Below, piece by piece: positions 1-8,535 of a DNA stretch of 64,000 nucleotides (positions are counted from its first letter, which is position 1; the number at the start of each line of letters is the position of its first letter). Both the position numbers and the translations under genes were made by a program. Below the pieces are notes generated by a model. It searched no databases and was not told where the DNA came from. It worked only from the letters and a program-made list of their open reading frames with translations. Origin of the DNA: Prevotella sp. (lineage in GTDB: Bacteria > Bacteroidota > Bacteroidia > Bacteroidales > Bacteroidaceae); the NCBI GenBank assembly GCA_017462915.1, contig JAFTQG010000049.1:173287-237286 (forward strand), in the 5' to 3' direction.

Positions 1-1043
1 TAGAAGTTCGCCACCATACAGTCTGCAAGCCCGAAATCATACGGAGGGAAAATGAACTTGCTGGTCCAGCCCTCATAAGGCTTCAGGAAGCCGTCGGTGC
101 CGACAGATGTCTCCGTTGCCTTCGTAACACTCGTACCCACGGCGCACACGCGGTGTCCTGCCTTCTTCGTATTGTTCACCAGTTCGCAGGCCTCAGGCGT
201 GACAACCATCTGCTCCGAGTCCATCTTATGCTTCGTAAGGTCCTCCACCTCTATGTCATTGAAATTTCCGAGACCGCAGTGAAGCGTTATGAAAGCGGTG
301 TTTATGCCGGCTATCTCGAGACGCTTCATCACCTCACGGGAGAAATGAAGTCCTGTGGCAGGAGCCGTCACGGCACCTTCATTCTTTGCAAAAACACACT
401 GGAAATCCTCCATATCCTCTGCCGTGACAGGACGTTCGCGCTTTCCGTTCATCGCAGGGTCTATGATATAGCGTGGCAGCGGCGATTCGCCGAGGGCGAA
501 AAGCTCACGCTTGAACTCGTCGTGAGGGCAGTCATAGAGGAAGCGTAGTGTACGTCCACGGCTCGTGGTATTGTCTATCACCTCTGCGACCATCGTTCCC
601 GACTCGTCGAAGAACAGCTTGTTGCCGATACGTATCTTGCGCGCCGGCTCTACAAGCACATCCCACAGACGCATCTCCTCCTTCAGTTCGCGGAGCAGAA
701 GCACCTCTATCTTCGCGTCGGTCTTCTCCTTCGTGCCGTAAAGACGTGCCGGGAAGACCTTTGTGTCATTGAATATGAATGTGTCTCCCTCGTCAAAGTA
801 ATTTACAATATCCACAAAACGGAGATATGCAGGATTGCCATCCACATCCTTCATGGGATTGCCATCCATATCCGTGCGGTACATGTCTATTGTCTGCGAT
901 TTCTTATGAAGCACCATCAGACGGCACTGGTCGGGACGCTTGATCTTGAATGTCATACCCGATTTCAACGTATGTTCCTCTGTGTGAGGATAAAGTGCCA
1001 CCTGCTCTGCCGGCAATTTGAATTTGAAATTACTTAACTTCAT
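1..1043 (-). CDS. queA: S-adenosylmethionine:tRNA ribosyltransferase-isomerase QueA (C-terminus cut by window edge)
   Basis: QueA transfers and isomerises the ribosyl group of SAM onto preQ1-tRNA to make epoxyqueuosine, a wobble-position modification, in the cytoplasm. The reverse frame from the ATG at 1043 is open to base 1 and gives about 347 residues. It starts with the typical [11 protein letters not shown] and carries [27 protein letters not shown] and TLHCGLGNF, all QueA family blocks. A short internal near-duplication (DMDGNP then DVDGNP, around residue 60) forms an insertion rich in Asp and Gly. It is the last visible gene of the minus-strand run ftsX, DUF3098, uppP, truB, queA, an order commonly conserved in Bacteroidota. 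The stop codon lies outside the window. The family assignment is very secure. Confidence 0.95.
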   Translation of the reverse strand, partial: MKLSNFKFKLPAEQVALYPHTEEHTLKSGMTFKIKRPDQCRLMVLHKKSQTIDMYRTDMDGNPMKDVDGNPAYLRFVDIVNYFDEGDTFIFNDTKVFPARLYGTKEKTDAKIEVLLLRELKEEMRLWDVLVEPARKIRIGNKLFFDESGTMVAEVIDNTTSRGRTLRFLYDCPHDEFKRELFALGESPLPRYIIDPAMNGKRERPVTAEDMEDFQCVFAKNEGAVTAPATGLHFSREVMKRLEIAGINTAFITLHCGLGNFNDIEVEDLTKHKMDSEQMVVTPEACELVNNTKKAGHRVCAVGTSVTKATETSVGTDGFLKPYEGWTSKFIFPPYDFGLADCMVANF

Positions 1044-1159
1044 ATATGATTGTTTTTGTTTTCCTGTTTACTTACCTTATTTTTATATAAGCGAATGGGC
1101 AAAATCAATGTACAGCATGTATATCTTGCCGTTTGATTTTGCTTGTTTTCCTCCACCAA

Positions 1160-1921
1160 CTATTTACGTCTGCGACGCCTTGAAGCACCTCCGCCACCAG
1201 CATTGTCACCTCCGGCAGGATAAGGCTCCACCTCCTGCTGCGCAAACCACTCATGAAACTGCTCGAAATCCATACAGTCTTCTATGCGGACATTGCCCAG
1301 CTGTGTCCTGCAAAGGGACGTAAGATAGGCTCCGCTGCCGACAGCCTCGCCGATGTCCCTGCCGAGAGAGCGGATATATGTTCCCTTGCCGCAAACGACA
1401 CGGATACGCGCCCACTTCCTGACATCGTCAAACTCCAGCAGTTCTATCTCGTCTATATGCACCGGCTTGGGAGAAATCACGACTTCCGTACCTGCCCTTC
1501 CGTGCTCATAGGCACGCGTACCGTTGATTTTTATGGCACTGTAGACAGGGGGCGTCTGCATGATGTCTCCCACGAACCTCTTCAAAGCCTCTTCCAGAAG
1601 CTCTCGTGTGATATGGCGTTTCGGGTATGTATGGTCTACAGTATGCTCACGGTCGTAGGACGCTGTCGTGCATCCGAACTGCACACCGGCTATGTATTCC
1701 TTTGTATGAAGCTGCAGGGCCTCTATCTCCTTGGTCTTCTTGCCTGTACATAGTATCAGCACTCCTGTGGCAAGAGGGTCAAGCGTCCCGGCATGTCCCA
1801 TCTTTACTCTCTTGATGCCAAGACGCTTTGACACCACATAACGTATGTGTGCCAAAGCTCCGAAACTCGACATGCCGTATGGCTTGTTTATGTATAGATA
1901 CTCTCCTTCGTGAAAGTTCAT
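1160..1921 (-). CDS. truB: tRNA pseudouridine-55 synthase TruB
   Basis: Isomerises U55 of the T-loop of tRNAs to pseudouridine. The 253-residue protein shows the catalytic block GHAGTLDPLATGVL near residue 42, whose Asp is the nucleophile, the TPPVYSAIKINGTRAYE block and the CGKGTYIRSLGRDIG block, in the expected order and spacing. Length is at the short end of the family, with no obvious C-terminal PUA domain. Instead it ends in a Gly/Ala stretch and a run of five Arg followed by Lys, probably a disordered RNA-contacting tail. It starts 22 bases after the uppP stop, so co-transcription is likely. Confidence 0.95.
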   Translation of the reverse strand: MNFHEGEYLYINKPYGMSSFGALAHIRYVVSKRLGIKRVKMGHAGTLDPLATGVLILCTGKKTKEIEALQLHTKEYIAGVQFGCTTASYDREHTVDHTYPKRHITRELLEEALKRFVGDIMQTPPVYSAIKINGTRAYEHGRAGTEVVISPKPVHIDEIELLEFDDVRKWARIRVVCGKGTYIRSLGRDIGEAVGSGAYLTSLCRTQLGNVRIEDCMDFEQFHEWFAQQEVEPYPAGGDNAGGGGASRRRRRK

Positions 1922-1943
1922 TATCTTTATATGTATACTATAT

Positions 1944-2741
1944 TCAGATGAAATTGCACAGAACGGTGACTGCTCCTGCTATCGCGCAATATATGCCGAA
2001 ATAGATGAGCTTGCCTTTCTTCACAATGTTTATCATCCATTTGCACGCCAGACATCCGCTGACGAAAGCCGCAATGAAACCTACGGCAAGGGGAAGCGTG
2101 TCTATGCCTCCGAAAGCCTCGTCGCCCTTGACGGCCTTGAGCACATCGAGCAGTGCCTCGCCGAGGATAGGAGGTATCACCATCAGGAACGAGAACTGTG
2201 CAAGGCTCTCCTTCTTGTTGCCGAGAAGCAGGCCCGTGGCTATCGTGGAACCGGAACGGCTGAGACCCGGCATGACGGCGCAGGCCTGTGCCAGACCGAT
2301 GATGAAGGCGTCGCGCATACTGATTTTCCCTTTCTGACGTGGCTTGGCGTAGTAAGAGAATGTCAGCAGGGCGGCAGTGCACAGCAGCATAATGCCGACA
2401 ATAAGCAGTCCTGAGCCGAATATCTCCTCCACAGTGTCCTTGAAGAACACGCCGACAATGCCTATCGGTATCATGCTGACAACGATATTGAGCATATACT
2501 TTGTCTCGTCGTTCATCTCAAACTTGAATATGCCTTTCAGCAACCATACTATCTCGCTCCACAATATGACGAATGTGCTCATCACTGTCGCCACATGTAC
2601 CGCCACGGTGAAGGCAAGATTCTCCTCGCCTTCTATGCCGAAGAGGCTCGCGCCGATGGCAAGATGGCCGCTCGAACTTACAGGAAGATATTCCGTAAGT
2701 CCCTGTATGAGTCCCAAGACAAGTGCCTGTAACCAATCCAT
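1944..2741 (-). CDS. uppP: undecaprenyl-diphosphatase UppP (BacA)
   Basis: Dephosphorylates undecaprenyl pyrophosphate to recycle the lipid carrier used for peptidoglycan and for the surface polysaccharides encoded further along this window. The 265-residue polytopic protein has both signature blocks, [16 protein letters not shown] near the N-terminus and [13 protein letters not shown] near residue 158. These hold the Glu, Ser and Arg residues of the active site. Many hydrophobic helices follow. It lies between DUF3098 and truB with short spacers. High overexpression of this family gives bacitracin resistance in other bacteria, but nothing here suggests that role. Confidence 0.95.
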   Translation of the reverse strand: MDWLQALVLGLIQGLTEYLPVSSSGHLAIGASLFGIEGEENLAFTVAVHVATVMSTFVILWSEIVWLLKGIFKFEMNDETKYMLNIVVSMIPIGIVGVFFKDTVEEIFGSGLLIVGIMLLCTAALLTFSYYAKPRQKGKISMRDAFIIGLAQACAVMPGLSRSGSTIATGLLLGNKKESLAQFSFLMVIPPILGEALLDVLKAVKGDEAFGGIDTLPLAVGFIAAFVSGCLACKWMINIVKKGKLIYFGIYCAIAGAVTVLCNFI

Positions 2742-2794
2742 AACCTTATTTTATCGTATTTTTTGTATTTACTTTGAATATCCTCTTCTCTCTA

Positions 2795-3028
2795 TTACTC
2801 CTCAGTAGACTTAGGCTTGCGGATGATGGCGTATATTATCGACACAAAGCCTATGAATGTCACAACCGGCGCAACCTTTATACGGCGCACGCTGAAGATG
2901 TCGGCATTATAATGCTCCACCGTAGAACTGTCGCCGCACATGAGCAGCAGGCCGATGACGACGATGACGAAGCCTATACCCAAGGCTATGAAATTGCCTT
3001 TGGCAAATGCAAGATTTTTCTTATCCAT
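2795..3028 (-). CDS. DUF3098 family small membrane protein
   Basis: This 77-residue protein has two predicted transmembrane helices, one near FIALGIGFVIVVIGLLLMCG and one near VVTFIGFVSIIYAII, with a charged C-terminal RKPKSTEE. Size, topology and position between ftsX and uppP match the DUF3098 family, which is essentially restricted to Bacteroidota and is nearly always found here. Its function is not established; the neighbourhood suggests a link to FtsX or cell-envelope assembly, which is inference. It sits 58 bases after the ftsX stop on the same strand. Confidence 0.85.
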   Translation of the reverse strand: MDKKNLAFAKGNFIALGIGFVIVVIGLLLMCGDSSTVEHYNADIFSVRRIKVAPVVTFIGFVSIIYAIIRKPKSTEE

Positions 3029-3086
3029 GTATAGAAGTTATTTTGTTTATCCTTATGAAAGTAAATTCCCTACGCCACGCCGCCGG

Positions 3087-3971
3087 CTAAATCTTGTATA
3101 AGTCCCCAGCCTTCATCTTCAGGAACTTATTGACGGAGAACGACGAGCATATTGATGTTATCAGCAGTCCGAGGAGGAGCACAGAGCTTCCCGTTATGGC
3201 CATGACCATCCAGTCTGCGACGACAAGTATCCCCGGCTCCACTGTATACAGACCATAGACGCATCCGGCGAGGACAATATCCGCCACGATGCCTGCCAGC
3301 AGACCGATGAGAAGGGCACGCCTGATGAACGGCCAGCGTATGAATCCCCATGACGCTCCGACGAGCTTCATGGTGTGTATGGAGAAGCGGCGCGCATAGA
3401 CACTTAGACGCACGGTGTTGTTTACCAGCGAGAACGACACGAACGTCAGCAGGGCGGCAAGAGCGAGGAGCACGATGCTGACTTTCTTCAGGTTGTCATT
3501 GACCTGGTCCATGAGGTCTTTCTGATATGTGACATCTGTCACCTTGACATTGGATTTCAGCTCCTTGGCTATCCATTTGAGAGAGTCACTGTTGGCATAG
3601 TCGGCATTGAGCTGCATCTCGATGCTGCCTACGAAAGGATTGCCGCCGAGAAACTCGGTAGGGTCTGAGCCCATCGCCTTGACATGCTCCTTCAGAGCCT
3701 GCTCCGGACTGATATACGTCGTGTGTGAGGTATACGGACGGCGCTTCAGCTTCACGCAGAGATTATGCGCCTCCGGCTGTGTCATCTCCTCGCTGAGCAT
3801 CACCGTCACCGTAAGATTCTCCTTCACATAGCTCGAAAGATTGCGGGCTGTGAGGACGGAGAACACCACCATGCCCAGGAGTATGAGCACGAGGGAGGTA
3901 CTGATGCAGAGGGTGACTACTTGCAGTCCGCCATGGCGGCGACATTTCTTCTTGCGTTTATTTTTTGCCAC
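3087..3971 (-). CDS. ftsX: cell division ABC transporter permease FtsX
   Basis: FtsX is the membrane half of FtsEX, which activates peptidoglycan hydrolases at the division site. The 294-residue protein has a basic cytoplasmic start (KNKRKKKCRRHGG), a first transmembrane helix around residues 18-40, an extracytoplasmic domain, and three further helices toward the C-terminus. This is the four-helix FtsX layout. No ftsE ATPase gene is adjacent, which is usual in Bacteroidota where ftsE lies elsewhere. It starts 46 bases after the stop of the upstream membrane-protein gene and is followed by DUF3098. Confidence 0.92.
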   Translation of the reverse strand: MAKNKRKKKCRRHGGLQVVTLCISTSLVLILLGMVVFSVLTARNLSSYVKENLTVTVMLSEEMTQPEAHNLCVKLKRRPYTSHTTYISPEQALKEHVKAMGSDPTEFLGGNPFVGSIEMQLNADYANSDSLKWIAKELKSNVKVTDVTYQKDLMDQVNDNLKKVSIVLLALAALLTFVSFSLVNNTVRLSVYARRFSIHTMKLVGASWGFIRWPFIRRALLIGLLAGIVADIVLAGCVYGLYTVEPGILVVADWMVMAITGSSVLLLGLLITSICSSFSVNKFLKMKAGDLYKI

Positions 3972-4017
3972 TTTTTATCCAATTTACAAAATACCGTGCA
4001 AAGGTACTCAAAAAAAC

Positions 4018-4941
4018 TCACGCGCGCAAGAGATTAACCTTTTTTAGTAGCCTCCGTCCCCAAACGAGCATGAAGGCAAACAGCATACGGGTAAAGAGTA
4101 TCCAGAACGCCGATATGCCGACGGCGGCGAACACGAGCGTGTCCTCGAGCATGGAGTGATTCATTATCAGGTGATAGTTCACCTCGTTGGCCTCTTCCCT
4201 CGTTATCGCCCCGGAGTCTTCCAGATCAAGCATCATGGCCGACCCGTAGCTTATGCCGAGGACATTGCCCACGAGCCAGAGGTAAGCGGCGTTTTCGGGC
4301 AGACCGAAAAACAGCATCACAGGGCGTAACGGCCTGTCGAGCAAGGGCATGACGCCGAACTCGCCGAGCAGACGCTGGACGACCATCAGACTGTATATCA
4401 GTCCGTAAATCATCAGCGACAGCTTCACGGAAGCGACAAGCCACACTTCCATGACGCTCCACACCGTGCCTGTCGCTTCTGCCTCCGGATGGGCTGTGAA
4501 AGGGCTGCTCATCCCGGGGAGTACGGCATTGAGGAACATTGCGGCAAGGAAGGCGGCGATGATTCTCAGTGTCGCCATCTTCCAAGGATTGGAGCCCACA
4601 CGGCTTATCACCGCGCTCTCGAGTGGCAAGGCATGGCAGATGAGCACCATGATGGATATTATCGTCGCCTCGCGCAATGTCAGTTCCATGCTCAGCATCA
4701 CGGCGAGACTGGCGTATGTGGTGACAGAGGCTCCTGTGAGGAACGCTATCGCCGAGGCTCCCGGCAGTCCCATGTACTGGAAGACGACATCCAGATACTG
4801 CGCCAGCCACGCTATGACGCCGTAATACTGCAACAGTCTCACAAGCAGCGAGATAGGGAGCATTATCTTCAACAGCCACAGTGTCGTCTTCGTGGCTGGG
4901 CGAAACGCAGACTTGAACTGCGCCAAAACTCTATGATTCAT
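4018..4941 (-). CDS. Gate (nucleoside-recognition) domain membrane protein
   Basis: From the ATG at 4941 this gives a 307-residue polytopic protein with repeated hydrophobic segments, including GLPGASAIAFLTGASVTTYA, and a late NVLGISYGSAMML block. These resemble the nucleoside-recognition/Gate domain of SpmA/SpmB-type proteins. The actual substrate is unknown. An in-frame ATG at 5031 would add 30 residues with no family resemblance, so 4941 is preferred. A -7-like element (TAATTTTG, reverse strand, 5066-5073) would give a leader of about 120 bases and does not exclude the longer form. It probably heads the ftsX-queA operon, since only 46 bases separate it from ftsX. Confidence 0.75.
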   Translation of the reverse strand: MNHRVLAQFKSAFRPATKTTLWLLKIMLPISLLVRLLQYYGVIAWLAQYLDVVFQYMGLPGASAIAFLTGASVTTYASLAVMLSMELTLREATIISIMVLICHALPLESAVISRVGSNPWKMATLRIIAAFLAAMFLNAVLPGMSSPFTAHPEAEATGTVWSVMEVWLVASVKLSLMIYGLIYSLMVVQRLLGEFGVMPLLDRPLRPVMLFFGLPENAAYLWLVGNVLGISYGSAMMLDLEDSGAITREEANEVNYHLIMNHSMLEDTLVFAAVGISAFWILFTRMLFAFMLVWGRRLLKKVNLLRA

Positions 4942-5220
4942 TACGATACCACTTTTTACAGATAAGATTTTCTTCTTTAGATGTTCTTGAAAAAGGACAG
5001 CAGGAATTCCACATACATTATTATGCAGCACACCTGCACAACATGCACAGAATCGTCCGCAGATGCAAAATTACGAATAAATTCTGAAGTTTCCCTGTTT
5101 TTAATGGCTTTTTTATAACGACCTCACCAAATACACGTATTACAAAATTGCATAAAAGATATGACATATAGACGTTAAGAGATACGACCATTATATTATT
5201 CCGTCACCATACACAAAGCA

Positions 5221-5300
5221 AAAGGTAAGGGTTTGCCGTGCGAAAGGTGACCTTTTTACGGGCAAAGGGTGACCTTTTGCAAGGTAAAAGGTCACCCTCC
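5221..5300. repeat. GGTNAC array 1: four units at exact 22-bp period
   Basis: Cores read GGTAAG (5224), GGTGAC (5246), GGTGAC (5268) and GGTCAC (5290), each exactly 22 bases after the previous one. Most are preceded by AAA and followed by a pyrimidine-rich half and TTTGC-like text. Two other arrays with the same period lie at 46103-46174 and 55182-55254. The first core deviates (AAG for NAC). There are no unique spacers between the units, so this is not a CRISPR array. Confidence 0.75.
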
Positions 5301-5423
5301 GCAACGCGCTGTAATACAGCAAAATAAGAGAAGCGTCTCCTTTCAGACATTTTTTCATTAAAAAAGCACACTGCATACCGTCATTTTTTCACGTAAAACG
5401 ACATCTTATTCAAAATAATTATG

Positions 5424-5497
5424 TACCTTTGCATAAGATAAGCTACACTGTGGCTGTAACGAACAAGTTCGGATGCGCTCGGTCTGCATTATCTTTG
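5424..5497 (+). promoter_or_regulatory. double-promoter element, copy 1
   Basis: A TAnnTTTG -7 element (TACCTTTG, 5424-5431) is followed, five bases on, by a 62-bp block (5436-5497) beginning AGATAAGCTACA and ending in GCATTATCTTTG, whose last eight bases are a second -7 element (5490-5497). The same block, gap-free and with identical offset to an upstream -7 element, occurs at 45164-45225 in front of upxY. It most likely drives the acyl-ACP synthetase-like gene at 5640. A third -7 (5580-5587) may also be used. Confidence 0.55.
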
Positions 5498-5639
5498 CAT
5501 AGGCAACAGAAAAGCGTTTCCGCTCTGTTAACAATCCATAATTAGCAGTATACATTACAGAAATATGGAACAATTTTTGTAATTTTGCGACCAAAACAAC
5601 GACTACGGAATAAAAAAGACATATCAACAGCGACAAAAA

Positions 5640-8153
5640 ATGATAGAGAATCTTGACAAAACCGCGATTATTGCCGGCACGCACTATGTGTCATACAAGG
5701 AAATGGCACAGCGCATCAATCACTTTGCGTCTTACACTCCTAAGCGCAAGGCTGGGCAGGACAACGTGAACGATATCCCGAAGGTGGTGATTTTCAGCGA
5801 AAACCGTGAGGGATGGGCGTATGCCTTCTTTGCCGTCTGGCAGAACAAGGGCATCGCTGTGCCTGTAGACGCTTCGGCGACTGTGCACGATGTGGCGTAT
5901 ATCCTCAACGACTGCAAACCTGTAGCGGTATGGACATCGCTGTCGCATGTCGACACTGTACGCAAAGCCATTGAAGAAGCGGCAGTCGAGGCGCAGATAA
6001 TAATCATCGACGACCATGAGCAGGCGACAGTCAGCGGTTCACCTGTCAACACGGAAGCGCTCACGCCCGACCCGAAATCTCAGGAGACGGCAATCATCAT
6101 CTACACCTCCGGCACTACCGGTTCGCCGAAGGGCGTGATGCTGTCCTACAGGAATCTCTATGCAAACATCGACAGCGTCTCGCGTGATGTCCCTATCTTC
6201 AACAGCGAGCGCAGGACAATGATTCTCCTTCCGCTACACCATGTATTGCCGCTTGTAGGCAGCCTCATCGCCCCTATCGTCTGCGGCGGAGGCGTGGCTA
6301 TAAGCCCTTCTATGACAGGTCCTGACATCATGGACACTCTCTGCCGTGGAAAGATAGGCATATTCATCGGTGTGCCGCGCCTGTGGCAGGTGCTCTACAC
6401 GGGTATAAAGAAGAAAATCGACGAGAAAGCCGTCACACGCGCCCTCTTCGCCCTTTGCAAGAAGACCAACAGCCGCCGGCTGTCACGCTTCGTCTTCCAG
6501 TCTGTACACAAGAAGATGGGCGGCCATCTCGACTACTGTGTCTGCGGAGGAGCGGCGCTCGACAAGGAGATTGGAGAAGGCCTGAAAGTGCTCGGCATGG
6601 AGGTTCTGGAGGGCTACGGCATGACAGAGTTCGCGCCGATGATATCATTCACACGCCCAGGAGACAGCATACCGGGATGTGCCGGCCTGCCTTTGCCTAC
6701 AATGGACTGCAAGATTATAGACGGAGAGCTGTGTGCAAAAGGTCCGAATATCATGCAAGGCTACTACAACCGCCCGGAGGAGACTGCTGAGGTCATAGAC
6801 AAGGACGGATACCTGCACACAGGAGACCTCGGACACTTTGACGAGAAGGGCCGCATCGTAATCACCGGAAGAAGGAAGGAAATCATCGTCCTCTCCAACG
6901 GCAAGAACGTGCAGCCCAGCGAGATAGAGTTCCAGATAGAGAAATATGACGACAAGGTCAAGGAGTGTGCCGTGACGGAAAACGACGATATGCTCCTCGC
7001 GATAATAGTCCCGCAGGAACTGTGGGCAAGGGACAAGAGCGACAGCGAGATAGAGACGATTCTGAAACGTGAGGTCGTCGAACCGTACAACCGCACCGTG
7101 GAGAACTACAAGAAGGTGATGCGCATCCTTGTCCATCACGAAGATATCCCGAGAACGCGCATGGACAAGATACAGAGATTCAAGCTCAAGGATATCGTCA
7201 AGGCACATGCCGAAAAGAAAGCATCCGCAGGAGACAAGAAGGAGACGGCCAAGAACGTGGCATACTCTGAGGAATTCATGATTCTGAAGAAGTATATCGA
7301 GAGCGAGAAGAAGCTCCCTGTACACCCCGAGTCACACATCGAGACCGACCTTGCCTTCGACTCCCTCGACAAAGTGAGCCTGCAGGGCTTCATCGAGCAG
7401 AGCTTCGGCATGACTATTATGACAGACAAGATGGCGGACTTCCCCAACATCATGGCTATGGCAGACCATATCTCTGACCATAAGACAAAGGCTGTCATGG
7501 AAGAGACCGACTGGCACACACTGCTCAGCGATGACTTCACCACAACTCTTACTCTGCCTAAGACCTCGGCGATGTTCCCTGTCGCAGGCAAGCTCTTCAA
7601 GGGTTCGGCAAATATCTACAACAGTCTGAAAGTGAGAGGAAAAGACAATATTCCGAAGAAAGGGCCGTTTATCCTCGCCGCCAATCACCAGAGCTTCATA
7701 GACGGACCGCTTGTGATGGCAGGAATAGACTTCTCACAGATGAAGGACTTCTACTTCTACGCCACTGAGGAGCATGTGCAGCATCCGTTGGTGAAATATC
7801 TTGCACGCCACAACAACATCATCCTCATGGAGCGCAAGAACCTCAAGAACTCCATACTCAAACTTGCGCAGGTGCTGAAGATGGGCAAGAACGTAGTCAT
7901 CTTCCCAGAGGGATCACGCACACACTCAGGAGAGATAGGCAAGTTCAAGAAGATGTTTGCCATCCTTGCCATAGAACTTGATGTCCCGGTGTTGCCGGTA
8001 TGCATCAGAGGAGCATACGAAGCCCTGCCGCGCGGAAAGCATTTCGTCAATACAAGCCATATCGATGTGGAGTATCTCCCTGTCGTGAAACCGTCAGGAG
8101 ACTATGACGAGTTTGCCGGTAAGATACGCAATATCATCAATGACAGGCTGTAA
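5640..8153 (+). CDS. fused AMP-dependent acyl synthetase / acyl carrier domain / PlsC-type acyltransferase
   Basis: The 837-residue protein has three domains. Residues about 1-510 form an adenylate-forming (acyl-CoA/acyl-ACP synthetase) domain with YTSGTTGSPKGVML, GYGMTEFAP, LHTGDLGHFDEKGR and GRRKEIIVLSNGKNVQPSEI. Residues about 545-625 form an acyl carrier domain with LAFDSLDKVSLQG, whose Ser would carry phosphopantetheine. Residues about 650-837 form a glycerophosphate-type acyltransferase with the NHQSFID (NHX4D-like) motif and FPEGSRTHSG. The architecture resembles Aas (acyltransferase plus acyl-ACP synthetase) but in reversed order and with its own carrier. Together these suggest that a fatty acid is activated, loaded on the internal carrier and passed to a lysophospholipid or other lipid acceptor. 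No transmembrane helices are obvious. The start is the first ATG after a purine-rich ACAAAAA. Confidence 0.88.
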   Translation: MIENLDKTAIIAGTHYVSYKEMAQRINHFASYTPKRKAGQDNVNDIPKVVIFSENREGWAYAFFAVWQNKGIAVPVDASATVHDVAYILNDCKPVAVWTSLSHVDTVRKAIEEAAVEAQIIIIDDHEQATVSGSPVNTEALTPDPKSQETAIIIYTSGTTGSPKGVMLSYRNLYANIDSVSRDVPIFNSERRTMILLPLHHVLPLVGSLIAPIVCGGGVAISPSMTGPDIMDTLCRGKIGIFIGVPRLWQVLYTGIKKKIDEKAVTRALFALCKKTNSRRLSRFVFQSVHKKMGGHLDYCVCGGAALDKEIGEGLKVLGMEVLEGYGMTEFAPMISFTRPGDSIPGCAGLPLPTMDCKIIDGELCAKGPNIMQGYYNRPEETAEVIDKDGYLHTGDLGHFDEKGRIVITGRRKEIIVLSNGKNVQPSEIEFQIEKYDDKVKECAVTENDDMLLAIIVPQELWARDKSDSEIETILKREVVEPYNRTVENYKKVMRILVHHEDIPRTRMDKIQRFKLKDIVKAHAEKKASAGDKKETAKNVAYSEEFMILKKYIESEKKLPVHPESHIETDLAFDSLDKVSLQGFIEQSFGMTIMTDKMADFPNIMAMADHISDHKTKAVMEETDWHTLLSDDFTTTLTLPKTSAMFPVAGKLFKGSANIYNSLKVRGKDNIPKKGPFILAANHQSFIDGPLVMAGIDFSQMKDFYFYATEEHVQHPLVKYLARHNNIILMERKNLKNSILKLAQVLKMGKNVVIFPEGSRTHSGEIGKFKKMFAILAIELDVPVLPVCIRGAYEALPRGKHFVNTSHIDVEYLPVVKPSGDYDEFAGKIRNIINDRL

Positions 8154-8287
8154 CAGCATCACAGACACCACGAACTTCGCTGTACTACAAGTAAAGGACA
8201 TGACATTCTCATTAAGTCTGGCAAACAAAGCAAAGCCTTCCTGAACTGTGTCATGACGAGAAAAGACCGTGTAAATACCCACACAAC

Positions 8288-8334
8288 AATCCTGCCGAAA
8301 GCATAATGAATGTGTATGCTCGGCAGGATTTTTT
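8288..8334 (+). terminator. rho-independent terminator after the acyl synthetase fusion gene
   Basis: Left arm AATCCTGCCGA (8288-8298) pairs perfectly with TCGGCAGGATT (8320-8330), and the stem is partly extended by GCAT/ATGC inside. A run of T continues to 8334. The T-run direction fits the plus-strand gene ending at 8153. Confidence 0.85.
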
Positions 8335-8431
8335 CATCATCCTTTACAAGTCTTATAAATACAAGATACCTCATTTCGTGCGAGGTTCTTCTATATTCAT
8401 TCGACAATAACGTAGAAATGTGTGAAAACAT

Positions 8432-8462
8432 TTTGCTTTTTGCCATATTTTTTATATTTTTG
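8432..8462 (+). promoter_or_regulatory. promoter of the URO-D/MFS operon
   Basis: TTTG at 8432-8435 and TATTTTTG at 8455-8462 are separated by 19 bases, matching the Bacteroidota sigma-ABfr pattern. The start codon at 8536 would give a leader of about 65 bases. Confidence 0.6.
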
Positions 8463-8535
8463 CCAAAAAATAAGCCAGTGACAATATTCCTCTGGCAAAA
8501 AAGATAAAAAATAATCTATCAATACTACCTACACT

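Larger units (their letters stand above)
5032..5639. other. intergenic region between divergent transcription units
   Basis: No gene is visible. The region holds the minus-strand -7 element of the Gate-domain gene (5066-5073), an array of four GGTNAC units at 22-bp period (5221-5300), and a 62-bp element with two promoters that is repeated in front of upxY (5424-5497). A third -7 element (TAATTTTG, 5580-5587) lies about 50 bases before the next gene. The open frames here are short and read across these repeats. Confidence 0.7.
8154..8535. other. intergenic region with terminator and promoter
   Basis: No gene is supported. It contains the terminator of the preceding gene (8288-8334) and the promoter of the next (8432-8462). 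Just after the promoter, an inverted ATTTTTGCCA (8456-8465) and TGGCAAAAAA (8493-8502) pair could form a hairpin or operator at the transcript start. Confidence 0.6.

Noticed and set aside
5221-5300. Possible CRISPR array
   Set aside because: Period is 22 bases with only about 6 conserved bases and no unique spacers; no cas genes are present.
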